Positions 13,644 to 21,846 of a DNA stretch of 29,049 nt are shown piece after piece. The notes under the pieces were generated by a model. The model ran no database searches. It saw only the letters and a program-made list of their open reading frames with translations, and was not told the DNA's origin. Source of the stretch: CAYHYG01 sp964360835 (GTDB lineage: Bacteria; Patescibacteriota; Patescibacteriia; UBA1558; 2-01-FULL-52-15); contig CAYHYG010000011.1 in assembly GCA_964360835.1 (NCBI GenBank), positions 1 through 29,049 on the forward strand, written 5' to 3'. A program made the translations under genes and the position numbers. Each line of letters begins with the position of its first letter. The stretch's first letter is position 1.

Positions 13644-16397
13644 ATGGCCAAACAAAAGAAACTCGTCATTATCGACACCTTCTCACTGTTGCACCGCGCC
13701 TGGCACGCTATTCCCTACCTAACGACCAAGGATGGCACCGTGATCAATGCCGCTTTTGGTTTTACTTCTATACTCTTACGGTTAATCAAAGAACTAAAGC
13801 CTGACTATATCTTGGCGGCTTTTGACTTGGCTGGACCAACATTCCGCCATACGGAATACAAAGAATATAAAGGCACACGAGAAAAACAACCAGATGAATT
13901 CTATAATCAAATAATCTTAGTAGAACAGATCCTAGACGCACTAGAGATTCCCCGACTGTCACAGCCTGGGTATGAAGCGGATGATATCATTGGCAGTATA
14001 GTCACACATAATAGCGCCAAATTTAAAGACCTAAAAAACGTCATTGTTACCGGCGATAATGATAGTTTACAGTTAGTAAATAAACAAACCGAAGTCTATG
14101 CCATGAAACGCGGTATCAATGACACTATTATCTACAACATAGCTGGTGTCAAAGCGCGCTACGGTCTAGAGCCGAAACAATTGATTGAACTCAAGGCCAT
14201 CATGGGAGATGCTTCTGACAATATCCCTGGTGTCAAAGGTATTGGTGAGAAAGGGGCGCAAACTTTAATTTCTGAGTTTGGCTCACTTGATGGCGTCTAT
14301 AAAAATCTGGAATCTCCAAAAATCAAGGACCGATTGCGGGAGCTATTACGTCAACAAAAAGAACAGGCCTACCAAAGTCGACGACTAGGAACTATCATCA
14401 CTGATCTCGAGGTGAAAGTAGATCTTCCGTCTGCCGCTCTACACCAGTTTGATCGGCAGAAAGTCTATGAGATTTTCAAAAAATTAGAATTCAATAGTCT
14501 GATTGATAAGATTCCTCATCAGCCTTTGGCTGATGAATCGGTCAACGATATTACTGCAAAACCAACCTCTCGTTCGAAAATCGGTACACATAAAGAAACC
14601 TATGAGCTGATCAAGGGTGAGGCGGCTATGAAGAAATTCGTTGCTAAGTTAAAAGCACAGAAGATTTTCGCTCTGGATACAGAAACGACCGGACTGGATC
14701 CCCTAGAAGCCAAAATACTGGGGGCTAGCTTCAGCTGGAGAAAAGCTGAGGGATACTATGTCAGCCTGCGCACAGAATCTGACAGAAAATTATTTACCAA
14801 ATTATTCAAAAGTCTTTTGGAGGATGAGAAGATTGAAAAAGTGGGCCATAATCTGAAATTTGATTACGAGATTTTGAAACAGATAGGATTAACCGTACGA
14901 GGAATTACCTTTGATACTATGATTGCCGCCTTCCTACTCAAACCTGATCGTGGCCTACGCCTGGAAGAACTGGCTTTCAATTACTTTGGCGTGCGCATGC
15001 AGGAGCTATCCGAAATCGCTCCTCGTCCTGCTCAAGGTGATAAAAAAAATCTGGATATCAAAGCCATACCCGAGGAACAACTCAGCTGGTATGCCGCTGA
15101 GGATGCTGACTTTTCTTTTCGTCTGTATCAAGCATTGAAAAAAGAATTAACAGAAGCGAATTTACAGAAATTAAACACTACTATTGAAATACCCCTCCTA
15201 CCTGTATTAGCAGACATGCAGCTAGCTGGTATCAGTGTCGATGTTTCGCTACTAAAAAAAATGGAGAAACGCTTTGCTGGACGTATCGCTGAGGTGACTA
15301 AAAAGATTCATAAAATGGCCGGACGTGAGTTTAATATTTCTTCTCCGTTACAACTCAAGGGAATATTATTTGATGACCTGCAGATCGACACCAAAGGTTT
15401 AAAGAAAACTAAAACTGGCATCTCTACCGCTGCTTCGGAGTTGGACAAGCTGGAAGGACGCCATCCGATTATTCCTTTTATCTCCCAGTACCGCGAACTC
15501 ACCAAATTACAATCAACCTATATTGTTGCTCTGCCCAAGATGGTTTCTAAAGTCGATAAACGCATCCACACCAATTTCAATCAAACCATTGCTGCTACTG
15601 GACGCCTATCTTCTATTAACCCCAACCTACAAAATATTCCCATCCGCACCGAGATTGGTCGCGAAATACGGCAAGCCTTCATTGCTGATAAGGGCAACAA
15701 GCTAGTCTCAGCTGACTATTCGCAAATAGAACTGCGTTTGGCCGCTCATATTTCTGAAGATCCGGTGATGGTCAAGAGTTTCAAAAACGGTGAAGATATC
15801 CATACCGCTACTGCCGCCAAAATAAATAAAATTCCGTTGGAACAAGTGAACAAAGACGAACGCCGCAAAGCCAAGGAAGTGAACTTCGGCGTTATCTATG
15901 GTCTGGGCTCTGTCGGCCTTGCCCAACGTACCGGCATTAGCCGCGATGAGGCCAAGGATTTTATTGCCAAATATTTTGACCTCTACAAGGGTGTCAAAAA
16001 CTATATTGAAGGAACCAAGATGGAAGTACGAGATGTCGGTTATGTCGAGACACTCTTTGGCCGCCGCCGTTACTTACCAGAGATTAACTCCACCATGCCC
16101 CAGCTAGTGGCTCAGGCCGAACGTATGGCCGTCAATATGCCGTTGCAAGGTTCAGCAGCAGATATCATCAAGCTAGCTATGATCGAGCTGGCGGTACGCT
16201 TGCCAGAAATATCACCGAAGTCTAAGATGCTACTACAGGTGCATGATGAATTAGTCTTTGAAATGCCGGAAAAAGAAGTTACTAAGGTTGCTAAGGAAGT
16301 TAAGGTAATTATGGAAGGTGTGACCAAGCTCAAGGTGCCACTGGTTGTTGATGTAAAATTTGGTGATAATTGGTCGGAGATGGAAGAAGTTCGGTAA
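13644..16397 (+). CDS. polA: DNA polymerase I
   Basis: 917 residues with all three domains. The 5'-3' nuclease (1-~290) carries IIDTFSLLHRAWHA, KEYKGTRE, EADDIIGSI and VTGDNDSLQL. The 3'-5' exonuclease (~335-510) appears intact: DTETTGLDP (Asp/Glu of motif I), HNLKFDYEIL (motif II) and WYAAEDADF (motif III). The polymerase (~530-917) has motif A VSADYSQIELRLAAH, motif B RRKAKEVNFGVIYG and motif C LLQVHDELVF. The Phe in motif B (NFGVIYG) is the dNTP-selective form. Length is that of E. coli Pol I. The enzyme fills gaps and removes RNA primers in replication and repair. It starts at ATG 13644 without a Shine-Dalgarno site. Confidence 0.97.
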   Translation: MAKQKKLVIIDTFSLLHRAWHAIPYLTTKDGTVINAAFGFTSILLRLIKELKPDYILAAFDLAGPTFRHTEYKEYKGTREKQPDEFYNQIILVEQILDALEIPRLSQPGYEADDIIGSIVTHNSAKFKDLKNVIVTGDNDSLQLVNKQTEVYAMKRGINDTIIYNIAGVKARYGLEPKQLIELKAIMGDASDNIPGVKGIGEKGAQTLISEFGSLDGVYKNLESPKIKDRLRELLRQQKEQAYQSRRLGTIITDLEVKVDLPSAALHQFDRQKVYEIFKKLEFNSLIDKIPHQPLADESVNDITAKPTSRSKIGTHKETYELIKGEAAMKKFVAKLKAQKIFALDTETTGLDPLEAKILGASFSWRKAEGYYVSLRTESDRKLFTKLFKSLLEDEKIEKVGHNLKFDYEILKQIGLTVRGITFDTMIAAFLLKPDRGLRLEELAFNYFGVRMQELSEIAPRPAQGDKKNLDIKAIPEEQLSWYAAEDADFSFRLYQALKKELTEANLQKLNTTIEIPLLPVLADMQLAGISVDVSLLKKMEKRFAGRIAEVTKKIHKMAGREFNISSPLQLKGILFDDLQIDTKGLKKTKTGISTAASELDKLEGRHPIIPFISQYRELTKLQSTYIVALPKMVSKVDKRIHTNFNQTIAATGRLSSINPNLQNIPIRTEIGREIRQAFIADKGNKLVSADYSQIELRLAAHISEDPVMVKSFKNGEDIHTATAAKINKIPLEQVNKDERRKAKEVNFGVIYGLGSVGLAQRTGISRDEAKDFIAKYFDLYKGVKNYIEGTKMEVRDVGYVETLFGRRRYLPEINSTMPQLVAQAERMAVNMPLQGSAADIIKLAMIELAVRLPEISPKSKMLLQVHDELVFEMPEKEVTKVAKEVKVIMEGVTKLKVPLVVDVKFGDNWSEMEEVR

Positions 16398-16462
16398 AAC
16401 ATTTGCGATCCCGAGATCCTCGAGGGAGAAGCAAACCAGCTTAATTAAATGCTAGATCGCTT

Positions 16463-16494
16463 CCTTGTACCAGAGCGAAGCGCTCAGTACAGGG
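16463..16494. repeat. Stable hairpin between polA and the next gene
   Basis: CCTTGTAC/GTACAGGG (one G-U pair) encloses GAGCG-AAG-CGCTC. It lies in the upstream extension of the following reading frame, which argues that this extension is not coding. Confidence 0.6.
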
Positions 16495-16517
16495 TCGCGA
16501 ATGCGAATAACACGCCT

Positions 16518-16850
16518 ATGGAAAATATTCCAAATACTGGATACGAACGGAGTGAGAGTGAATCTGAAAGCTTAGATTTATTTCATCAAGGACAAAAAGC
16601 TGCTTTAGCACAGGATATTTCTTTAGCCACTTCACTGCTGAAAAGAAGCCTAGAACTTGCCCAAGCTGAGAGAGATTATGAATGGATCGCTTATATCGAG
16701 GGTACTCTAGCTTACCTACAGGAAGATACAACAAAGATCCGATCTTTAATTGAAGCGGCGGGAGATAATGGAAAAATATTAAAACAATTAGCTAATGGTT
16801 TAGAACAACGAGGTTCTGTTGATTACTCAGCAGACTACCAACAACAATGA
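16518..16850 (+). CDS. Small unknown helical (TPR-like) protein
   Basis: 110 residues from the ATG at 16518. An upstream in-frame ATG at 16449 would translate a palindromic repeat and is unlikely. After a Ser/Glu-rich start, residues 20-95 form helix pairs with a TPR-like look (FHQGQKAALAQDISLATSLLKRSLELAQAERDYEWIAYIEGTLAYLQ). I recognise no enzyme motif. Its stop overlaps the start of holA by 4 bp (ATGA), so it is translationally coupled to the DNA polymerase III delta gene. No function can be assigned. Confidence 0.7.
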   Translation: MENIPNTGYERSESESESLDLFHQGQKAALAQDISLATSLLKRSLELAQAERDYEWIAYIEGTLAYLQEDTTKIRSLIEAAGDNGKILKQLANGLEQRGSVDYSADYQQQ

Positions 16851-17797
16851 TTTTCTTCTTCCACGGCCATGACACCTTCCGGGCCAAACAAAAAATTGAC
16901 GCTTTGAAGCATAAATTTATGACCACGGTCGATCCGGCCGGTCATAATGTTCACGCTATGCAAAGTGACAATTGGGATTGGGAAAGTTTATTTCAATATC
17001 TCAAAGGTCAAGGGTTATTGAGTCAAAAAAAATTGATAGTTCTCAAAGATCTCTGGCAGGTCAAAGACCTGAAAAATCACGAGGCAACATTACTTGCTTG
17101 GCTCGACACTGTCAGCGATAGTCAGAATGAAAACAACATAATCTTCTGGAGCAGTGAGAAAATTGGTAAAGATAAAATCAGTAAACGTCTGGAAAAATTT
17201 AAATACGTCCAGGAGTTCGCTGACCTGACTCCACTCCAAGCTCAGCAATGGGCCATAGAGTTAATCACGCAGGCAGGCAGAAGCATCACAGCTGAAGCCG
17301 TACAACTACTGATCGCCTCTGTCGGCGTCGATAGCTGGCAGTTATATCATGAGACCCAGAAATTAATACATGCTGGCAGTTATATCATTGACGCCACTAC
17401 CGTCAGGTCTCTAGTCAATGCCCGAATGCAAAATACTATCTTTGATCTAATCGACGCGGTGGCCGGAGGTAATGCCGCCCGTGCCCAGACGATCATGTCC
17501 GAAGCCTTAGCCGAAGGCATGGAGCCGTTGTATCTGACCAGCATGATCAATCGACACATGCGTCTCCTGGTACAAGCCAGCAGTATCAGTGCGGCTACCA
17601 GAAATTCCTATGCCATTGCCGAGGCGCTCGGCGTACACCCCTACGTTGGCAAAAAAATCCTGTCACAAATCAATCGCTGGCGACCCGGCCGTTTTCATCG
17701 ACTTTATCAGGCGCTCTTGGCGGCTGATAAACGTCTTAAATATTCTCAGAGTCCTGCCGCTACACTGACAATCATGATCGAGCAGCTGCAGAAGTAG
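16847..17797 (+). CDS. holA: DNA polymerase III delta subunit
   Basis: 316 residues resembling HolA/YqeN. The N-terminus IFFFHGHDTFRAKQKIDALKHKF is the degenerate P-loop region of clamp-loader delta. The centre (LKGQGLLSQKKLIVLKDL, FADLTPLQAQQWAIELITQAGRSI) and the C-terminal helical collar (IFDLIDAVAGGNAARAQTIMSEALAEGMEPLYLTSMINRHMRLLVQA, then LADKRLKYSQSPAATLTIMIEQL-like) are typical. Delta opens the sliding clamp during loading. The gene faces rpsT across a shared terminator, as holA and rpsT are also neighbours in Firmicutes, which supports the call. It ends in TAG, showing that UAG is a genuine stop here. Confidence 0.9.
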   Translation: MIFFFHGHDTFRAKQKIDALKHKFMTTVDPAGHNVHAMQSDNWDWESLFQYLKGQGLLSQKKLIVLKDLWQVKDLKNHEATLLAWLDTVSDSQNENNIIFWSSEKIGKDKISKRLEKFKYVQEFADLTPLQAQQWAIELITQAGRSITAEAVQLLIASVGVDSWQLYHETQKLIHAGSYIIDATTVRSLVNARMQNTIFDLIDAVAGGNAARAQTIMSEALAEGMEPLYLTSMINRHMRLLVQASSISAATRNSYAIAEALGVHPYVGKKILSQINRWRPGRFHRLYQALLAADKRLKYSQSPAATLTIMIEQLQK

Positions 17798-17926
17798 ATC
17801 ATAGAATTAATACGAATTATATTTTCGAATCCGCCCCTAGCGGATGAGAAATCTCAATACCTCTGCAGCCCTTGAGATCCCTCCTTCGCCGACTCAGTCC
17901 GGGAATATAGGTTCGGATGAGTAAAT

Positions 17927-17959
17927 AAAAAACATCCTCAGACTCTGAAGATGTTTTTT
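17927..17959. terminator. Bidirectional terminator between holA and rpsT
   Basis: AAAAAACATC (17927-17936) pairs with GATGTTTTTT (17950-17959) around an inner TCAG/CTGA stem. A-tract and T-tract flank the GC part symmetrically, so it can stop both the holA transcript and the oncoming rpsT transcript. Confidence 0.85.
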
Positions 17960-17963
17960 GATA

Positions 17964-18230
17964 TTATTTCTTGGCTGTACGTATTGCCTTACTCAGGCGA
18001 GACTTCTTGCGAGCGGCTGTATTGGCTTTAACCAAACCGCACTTAGCAGCTTTGTCTACCGCTTTCTGTAACTGTCGCATCAACTCTTGAGCTTTGGCCG
18101 TATCACCTTTGGTGGCGGCAGACTTGGCATCCTTAATCAGTTCCTTGATAGTGCGACGAACTTTATTGTTCTGGACCAAACGTCTCTTGATCCGACGTAC
18201 ATCCTTGATAGAAGCTTTCTTCTGTGGCAT
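17964..18230 (-). CDS. rpsT: 30S ribosomal protein S20
   Basis: 88 residues, very rich in Lys/Arg/Ala, with the S20 pattern: ASIKDVRRIKRRLVQNNKVRRTIKELIKDAKSA, then AQELMRQLQKAVDKAAKCGLVKANTAARKKSRLSKAI. It is an all-helical protein that binds 16S rRNA at the base of the 30S body. No Shine-Dalgarno site. It lies downstream of uvrB-truB on the same strand with a 154-nt gap containing a double hairpin. Confidence 0.95.
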   Translation of the reverse strand: MPQKKASIKDVRRIKRRLVQNNKVRRTIKELIKDAKSAATKGDTAKAQELMRQLQKAVDKAAKCGLVKANTAARKKSRLSKAIRTAKK

Positions 18231-18256
18231 GTCTTAGTAAATTAAAGGTAAAGTTT

Positions 18257-18285
18257 CAGCCAAAGGCTGATCCGCCTTTGGCGGA
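18257..18285. repeat. Double hairpin in the truB-rpsT gap
   Basis: CAGCC-AAA-GGCTG (18257-18269) and TCCGCC-TTT-GGCGGA (18271-18285) stand side by side. The second is flanked by an A-tract on the plus strand, so it is not a minus-strand terminator. It is of the same CCGCC/GGCGG kind as other palindromes here. Confidence 0.6.
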
Positions 18286-18384
18286 AAAAATTAAAATTCA
18301 AAACTTAAAACTTTCATGTTGGAACCTAAAAAGGCAATATTCAAGATTTCAACTGGCTTAAAATAACATAATAGTCTAATAAGA

Positions 18385-19167
18385 TCAAGTCTTTCCATCT
18401 CCTAAGTTTAATTGCTCCTGCCAAGCAGTCAAATCTAGCCAATAATCTCGCCAATTATTACCTTCAATCTGTGCCATTTTCTGAGCTTGGCTAACCTTAT
18501 ATGGACCAATAGCAGTGCGGCGAAGCGCCGAAAGATAAGCGCCACAGCCAAGCACCTGACCTAGGTCATGAGCTAACGAACGAATATAAGTGCCCGTCGA
18601 ACAAGTTATCTTCAAGCATAACAGCGGATAGGTGTAAGCCACAGTATCAATTGAATGAATCTGTACTTTCTGCTTTGATCGTTCTATCTCCTTTCCCTGG
18701 CGTGCTAGATTATATAGACGCTCACCCGCTACGCTCTTGGCTGAATACATCGGTGGCAGTTGTTCTATATTACCTATAAACTGTTTCAGGGTATTTTTTA
18801 TATCATCTAGACTTATTTGATCAGTGTCTCCCCTCCTTACTAAGGAGGGGTCAGGGGTGGTTATCTCTCCTTCTCTATCATACGTCGTCGACACCTGACC
18901 CAGAGTAATCTCGGCTTCATATTCTTTACCAAACTGATGCCAAACATCGAGCAATTTTGTGGCTTTATTAAAACCGATGACTAATAATCCTGACGCGGCC
19001 GGATCCAGCGTACCAGCAAAACCAATCCGTTTCTGTCCGGTTATCTGTCGTAGCTGACTAATAGTCCGAAATGATGGCTCGCCAATGGGCTTATCGATCA
19101 AGATGAAAGCACTCTGCGGGTCGGCAGCTATTTCATCTATCTTCTTTTTGATTACATCAGTATCCAT
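18385..19167 (-). CDS. truB: tRNA pseudouridine-55 synthase
   Basis: 260 residues. TruB converts U55 of the tRNA T-loop to pseudouridine. The catalytic Asp is Asp55 in GFAGTLDPAASGLLVIG. Other family blocks are GKEYEAEITLGQVSTTYDREGE, PPMYSAKSVAGERLYNLARQGKE and CSTGTYIRSLAHDLG. Between DREGE (residue 101) and ISLDDIKN (118) lies ITTPDPSLVRRGDTDQ, encoded by a perfect palindrome (see repeat at 18830). This loop is variable in TruB, so the enzyme is probably active. The gene starts 2 nt after the stop of uvrB and forms an operon with it. Confidence 0.95.
   Translation of the reverse strand: MDTDVIKKKIDEIAADPQSAFILIDKPIGEPSFRTISQLRQITGQKRIGFAGTLDPAASGLLVIGFNKATKLLDVWHQFGKEYEAEITLGQVSTTYDREGEITTPDPSLVRRGDTDQISLDDIKNTLKQFIGNIEQLPPMYSAKSVAGERLYNLARQGKEIERSKQKVQIHSIDTVAYTYPLLCLKITCSTGTYIRSLAHDLGQVLGCGAYLSALRRTAIGPYKVSQAQKMAQIEGNNWRDYWLDLTAWQEQLNLGDGKT
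18830..18850. repeat. Palindromic element inside the truB coding sequence
   Basis: CCCCTCCTTA-C-TAAGGAGGGG is a perfect inverted repeat with 10-bp arms and a 1-nt centre, followed by TCAGGGGTGGTTA. It stays in frame and encodes PSLVRRG in TruB. I remember the words 'PSLVRRG' and 'AAGGAGGGG' from a common intergenic repeat family in many bacterial genomes. Confidence 0.75.
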
Positions 19168-19169
19168 CG

Positions 19170-21191
19170 TTATGGGCGGCGCGCTAAATTTCTCCTGCCT
19201 TTGGTACGGACAGGTCGCGACCTGTCGCTACCATTTTCTAACACAGCAATCTGATCACGCAGGCGCGCCGCTGTCTCAAATTCCAGGTTAGCAGCTACTA
19301 ATTGCATCTGCTGTTCTAATGAATGACGTAGGAAATCCTTTTCACCGACAGACATATTTTTAATCTCATCTTTGAACTCTTCTTTGACATCCAATCCACG
19401 CAAGACGCTAGTTTTGATTTCTTTCTGAATACTGGTAGGCGTAATTTTGTGCAGTTTATTGTAGTCCTCTTGTTTACGACGGCGGCGCTTCGTTTCATCG
19501 ATCGCTCGCTGCATACTACCGGTAATCTTATCCGCGTACATAATCACCTTGCCGTCTTGGTGTCGGGCCGCCCTGCCCATAGTTTGTATCAGAGAGGTAT
19601 CGCTACGCAAGAATCCTTCCTTGTCAGCATCTAAAATAACTACCAGAGAAACTTCGGGTAGATCCAAACCCTCACGCAATAAATTGATACCGACCAGAAC
19701 ATCATATTTTCCTTGGCGCAGATCACGCAGAATATCTAGACGATCTAAAGTATCGACTTCCGAATGCAGGTATTGAGCTTTGATATTTTTCTCTAATAAT
19801 AATTCGGTAATATCTTCAGCTAAAGCCTTGGTCAGGGTCGTTACCAAGGTTCGTTGTCCGTTGGCAGTGCGTAAACCAATTTCTTTAATCACGTCCTCAA
19901 CCTGTCCTGTTGTTGGTCTGATTTCAATCACTGGATCTAGTAGTCCGGTCGGGCGCACTACCTGCTCTGCTACTTGCTTGGATAGTTGTAGCTCATACTC
20001 AGTAGGCGTGGCTGACATAAAGATCGTCTGACCGATGCGTTGACGAAATTCATCAAATTGCAACGGACGATTATCCAGGGCTGACGGCAGTCGCCAACCA
20101 TAATCAATCAAAGCTTTCTTACGCGCTTGATCGCCATTATACATACCGCGTATCTGCGGGATGGTAATATGCGATTCATCAATGATAAGCAGGAAATCAT
20201 CAGGAAAATAATCAATTAACGTATCTCCCGCCTCACCCGCTGCCCGACCGGCCAGATGACGCGAATAGTTCTCAATACCATTACAGTAGCCAACCGTTTG
20301 AATCATCTCCAGATCATAGCGTGTACGTTCTTCGATACGCTGCGCTTCAATTAACTTATTGTGCTTTTTGAAATAGGCAATGCGATCTTTCAACTCCTGC
20401 TCAATGGCTGGCAAAGCTCCTTTGATACTGGTTTCCGGTGCCATAAAGTGTTTGGCTGGGAAGATACTTAGAGACTTCAAGGTCTCTACCACTTCATGAC
20501 CTAGGTAATGTATTTTTTCAATTTTCTCCAGATGATCACCATCAAAACGTAAGCGATAAAAAAATTCATCCTCAGCGCTAGGAAAAATTTCAATGACCTC
20601 TCCTTTAACGGTATAACTACCTCGAGTCAAGACCATATCATTTCGCTGATATTGCAAAAATTGAAAACGATTAAGTAACTTATAACGCGTAAAACTTTTG
20701 TCCACCTCCAGATCAACTCGTACCTTACTGTAATCCTCTGGTGAACCTAGGCCATAGATACAGGAAACCGAAGCTACGATTAAAGTATCAGGTCGTGTCA
20801 GCAAGGCTTGCGTCGAGGCATGGCGCAGACGATCGATCTCTTCGTTGATAACTGTTTCCTTATCTATATGAGTATCGGAGGAAGGAATGTAAGCTTCCGG
20901 TTGGTAGTAATCGTAGTAGGAAACAAAATAGTGAACGGCGTTATTAGGAAAAAAATCCTGAAACTCCGATGCCAACTGCGCTGCTAAAGTTTTGTTATGG
21001 GAAATGACCAGTGTCGGTTTATTGACCGCCGCGACAACATTAGCCATAGTAAATGTTTTACCAGAACCAGTAACCCCGAGCAGTGTCTGGAAATCAAAGC
21101 CTTTCTGCAGACCAGTGGTCAGCAGTTTAATGGCTGTCGGTTGATCGCCGGAGGGTTTGAACTTTGATTTGAGTTGGAATTTATGAGACAT
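19170..21191 (-). CDS. uvrB: Excinuclease ABC subunit B
   Basis: 673 residues. UvrB is the damage-verification helicase of nucleotide excision repair. Walker A is GVTGSGKT (39-46), the beta-hairpin region is SYYDYYQPEAYIP (91-103), Walker B/DESH is LLIIDESHITIPQIRGMY, and helicase motifs V-VI are GINLLREGLDLPEVSLV and QTMGRAARHQDG. The C-terminal UVR domain (EQQMQLVAANLEFETAARLRDQI) is present. The last ~20 residues (NGSDRSRPVRTKGRRNLARRP) come partly from a palindrome at 19203-19232 and form an atypical basic tail. The start ATG at 21191 lies 16 nt after two 20-bp palindromes. Confidence 0.97.
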   Translation of the reverse strand: MSHKFQLKSKFKPSGDQPTAIKLLTTGLQKGFDFQTLLGVTGSGKTFTMANVVAAVNKPTLVISHNKTLAAQLASEFQDFFPNNAVHYFVSYYDYYQPEAYIPSSDTHIDKETVINEEIDRLRHASTQALLTRPDTLIVASVSCIYGLGSPEDYSKVRVDLEVDKSFTRYKLLNRFQFLQYQRNDMVLTRGSYTVKGEVIEIFPSAEDEFFYRLRFDGDHLEKIEKIHYLGHEVVETLKSLSIFPAKHFMAPETSIKGALPAIEQELKDRIAYFKKHNKLIEAQRIEERTRYDLEMIQTVGYCNGIENYSRHLAGRAAGEAGDTLIDYFPDDFLLIIDESHITIPQIRGMYNGDQARKKALIDYGWRLPSALDNRPLQFDEFRQRIGQTIFMSATPTEYELQLSKQVAEQVVRPTGLLDPVIEIRPTTGQVEDVIKEIGLRTANGQRTLVTTLTKALAEDITELLLEKNIKAQYLHSEVDTLDRLDILRDLRQGKYDVLVGINLLREGLDLPEVSLVVILDADKEGFLRSDTSLIQTMGRAARHQDGKVIMYADKITGSMQRAIDETKRRRRKQEDYNKLHKITPTSIQKEIKTSVLRGLDVKEEFKDEIKNMSVGEKDFLRHSLEQQMQLVAANLEFETAARLRDQIAVLENGSDRSRPVRTKGRRNLARRP
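19203..19232. repeat. Palindromic element inside the 3' end of uvrB
   Basis: GACAGGTCGCGACCTGTC (19209-19226) is a perfect 18-bp palindrome, framed by GGTA/TACC. It is read through in frame as GSDRSRPVRT near the UvrB C-terminus. I know the same palindrome from intergenic regions of other genomes. Confidence 0.75.
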
Positions 21192-21206
21192 ATTCGAGCG
21201 TTAAAG

Positions 21207-21250
21207 GCGTCGAGCTAGCTCGACGCAATAGCCGCGTGCTAGCACGCGGC
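21207..21250. repeat. Twin 20-bp perfect palindromes upstream of uvrB
   Basis: GCGTCGAGCTAGCTCGACGC (21207-21226) and GCCGCGTGCTAGCACGCGGC (21231-21250) are both perfect, share the centre GCTAGC and are 4 nt apart. They lie in the uvrB upstream region, between the terminator of the SAM operon and the uvrB ATG. They would form two strong adjacent hairpins in the uvrB leader if transcribed. Confidence 0.8.
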
Positions 21251-21282
21251 CTACTGATACCCATACTATGCCAGAAGTGGAT

Positions 21283-21322
21283 GAAATTGAAAAGCGCTCC
21301 GAACCATGACGGTTCGGAGCGC
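21283..21322 (-). terminator. Terminator of the SAM-riboswitch operon
   Basis: A perfect 12-bp stem GCGCTCCGAACC/GGTTCGGAGCGC with a 5-nt loop. On the minus strand it is followed by TTTTCAATTTC. It lies 38 nt after the stop of the last operon gene. Confidence 0.85.
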
Positions 21323-21360
21323 GATAACTAAAGGCGGGCGAATAAAATAAGCTAATGAGA

Positions 21361-21708
21361 CTAACCTTCGATAATTGGAACATCTCCAGTGACCAAGCAT
21401 TCTTGCAGATTAGCAAAACCTTGCGCCAAGGCCGCCAGGGCATCAGCTTGATTAGCAAATCGCCGTCGTTCCAAAACTGCACGCAGCGTAACGTTCTGAC
21501 AGTTGACGCACATAACCAAATCTGTCTGAACGCCCGGAATATGAATCCCAGAGGAAATCTCACTAACCCGCGCGGCAGTGATCCCCTTCCAGAATTCGTA
21601 CAGCAGAAAGTTGCCACTGTTGTTTTCATAGAACGGGATTCCGCATTGAGGATTTGGACACCGTCGGGGCACAAAACGTTCAACTTGCCAAACTTTGCGT
21701 TCGAGCAT
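21361..21708 (-). CDS. Unknown small protein with zinc-finger-like cysteines
   Basis: 115 residues from the ATG at 21708, which has an ideal ribosome site (AAAGGAGGTG, 3 nt spacer counted from the G). The frame upstream of this is not needed. Cys positions CPNPQC and, ~45 residues later, CVNC could bind one zinc ion. The rest (YENNSGNFLLYEFWKGITA, then ALAALAQGFANLQECLVTGDVPIIEG) shows no family I recognise. It is the third gene behind the SAM riboswitch, separated from gene 2 by a folded 107-nt element, and followed by a strong terminator. A Cys-pair protein under SAM control suggests, but does not show, a link to sulfur or metal. Confidence 0.75.
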   Translation of the reverse strand: MLERKVWQVERFVPRRCPNPQCGIPFYENNSGNFLLYEFWKGITAARVSEISSGIHIPGVQTDLVMCVNCQNVTLRAVLERRRFANQADALAALAQGFANLQECLVTGDVPIIEG

Positions 21709-21734
21709 TTTCACCTCCTTTCTATTTCGAGTAA

Positions 21735-21841
21735 CGGCCACGTCGCTCTATCTTGAGATGCTGTGAGGACTCGGTACGGGCGATTCATGAATCGCCCCAA
21801 CGACCGACGCGAGAGCCTCGCGACAGATGGCGACGTGGCCG
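21735..21841 (-). promoter_or_regulatory. Folded intercistronic element (nested palindromes)
   Basis: The ends CGGCCACGTCGC (21735-21746) and GCGACGTGGCCG (21830-21841) pair perfectly over 12 bp. Inside are a perfect 20-bp palindrome GGGCGATTCATGAATCGCCC (21778-21797) and a CGCGAG/CTCGCG hairpin (21808-21822). The result is a multibranch RNA or cruciform DNA filling the gap between genes 2 and 3 of the SAM operon, ending 27 nt before the start codon of gene 3. It may be a processing or stability element, or a nested repeat insertion. Confidence 0.65.
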
Positions 21842-21846
21842 CAATG

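Noticed and set aside
16449..16517. Longer start for the small helical protein before holA
   Set aside because: The segment codes from a hairpin repeat (16463-16494), and the downstream ATG gives a compact protein.
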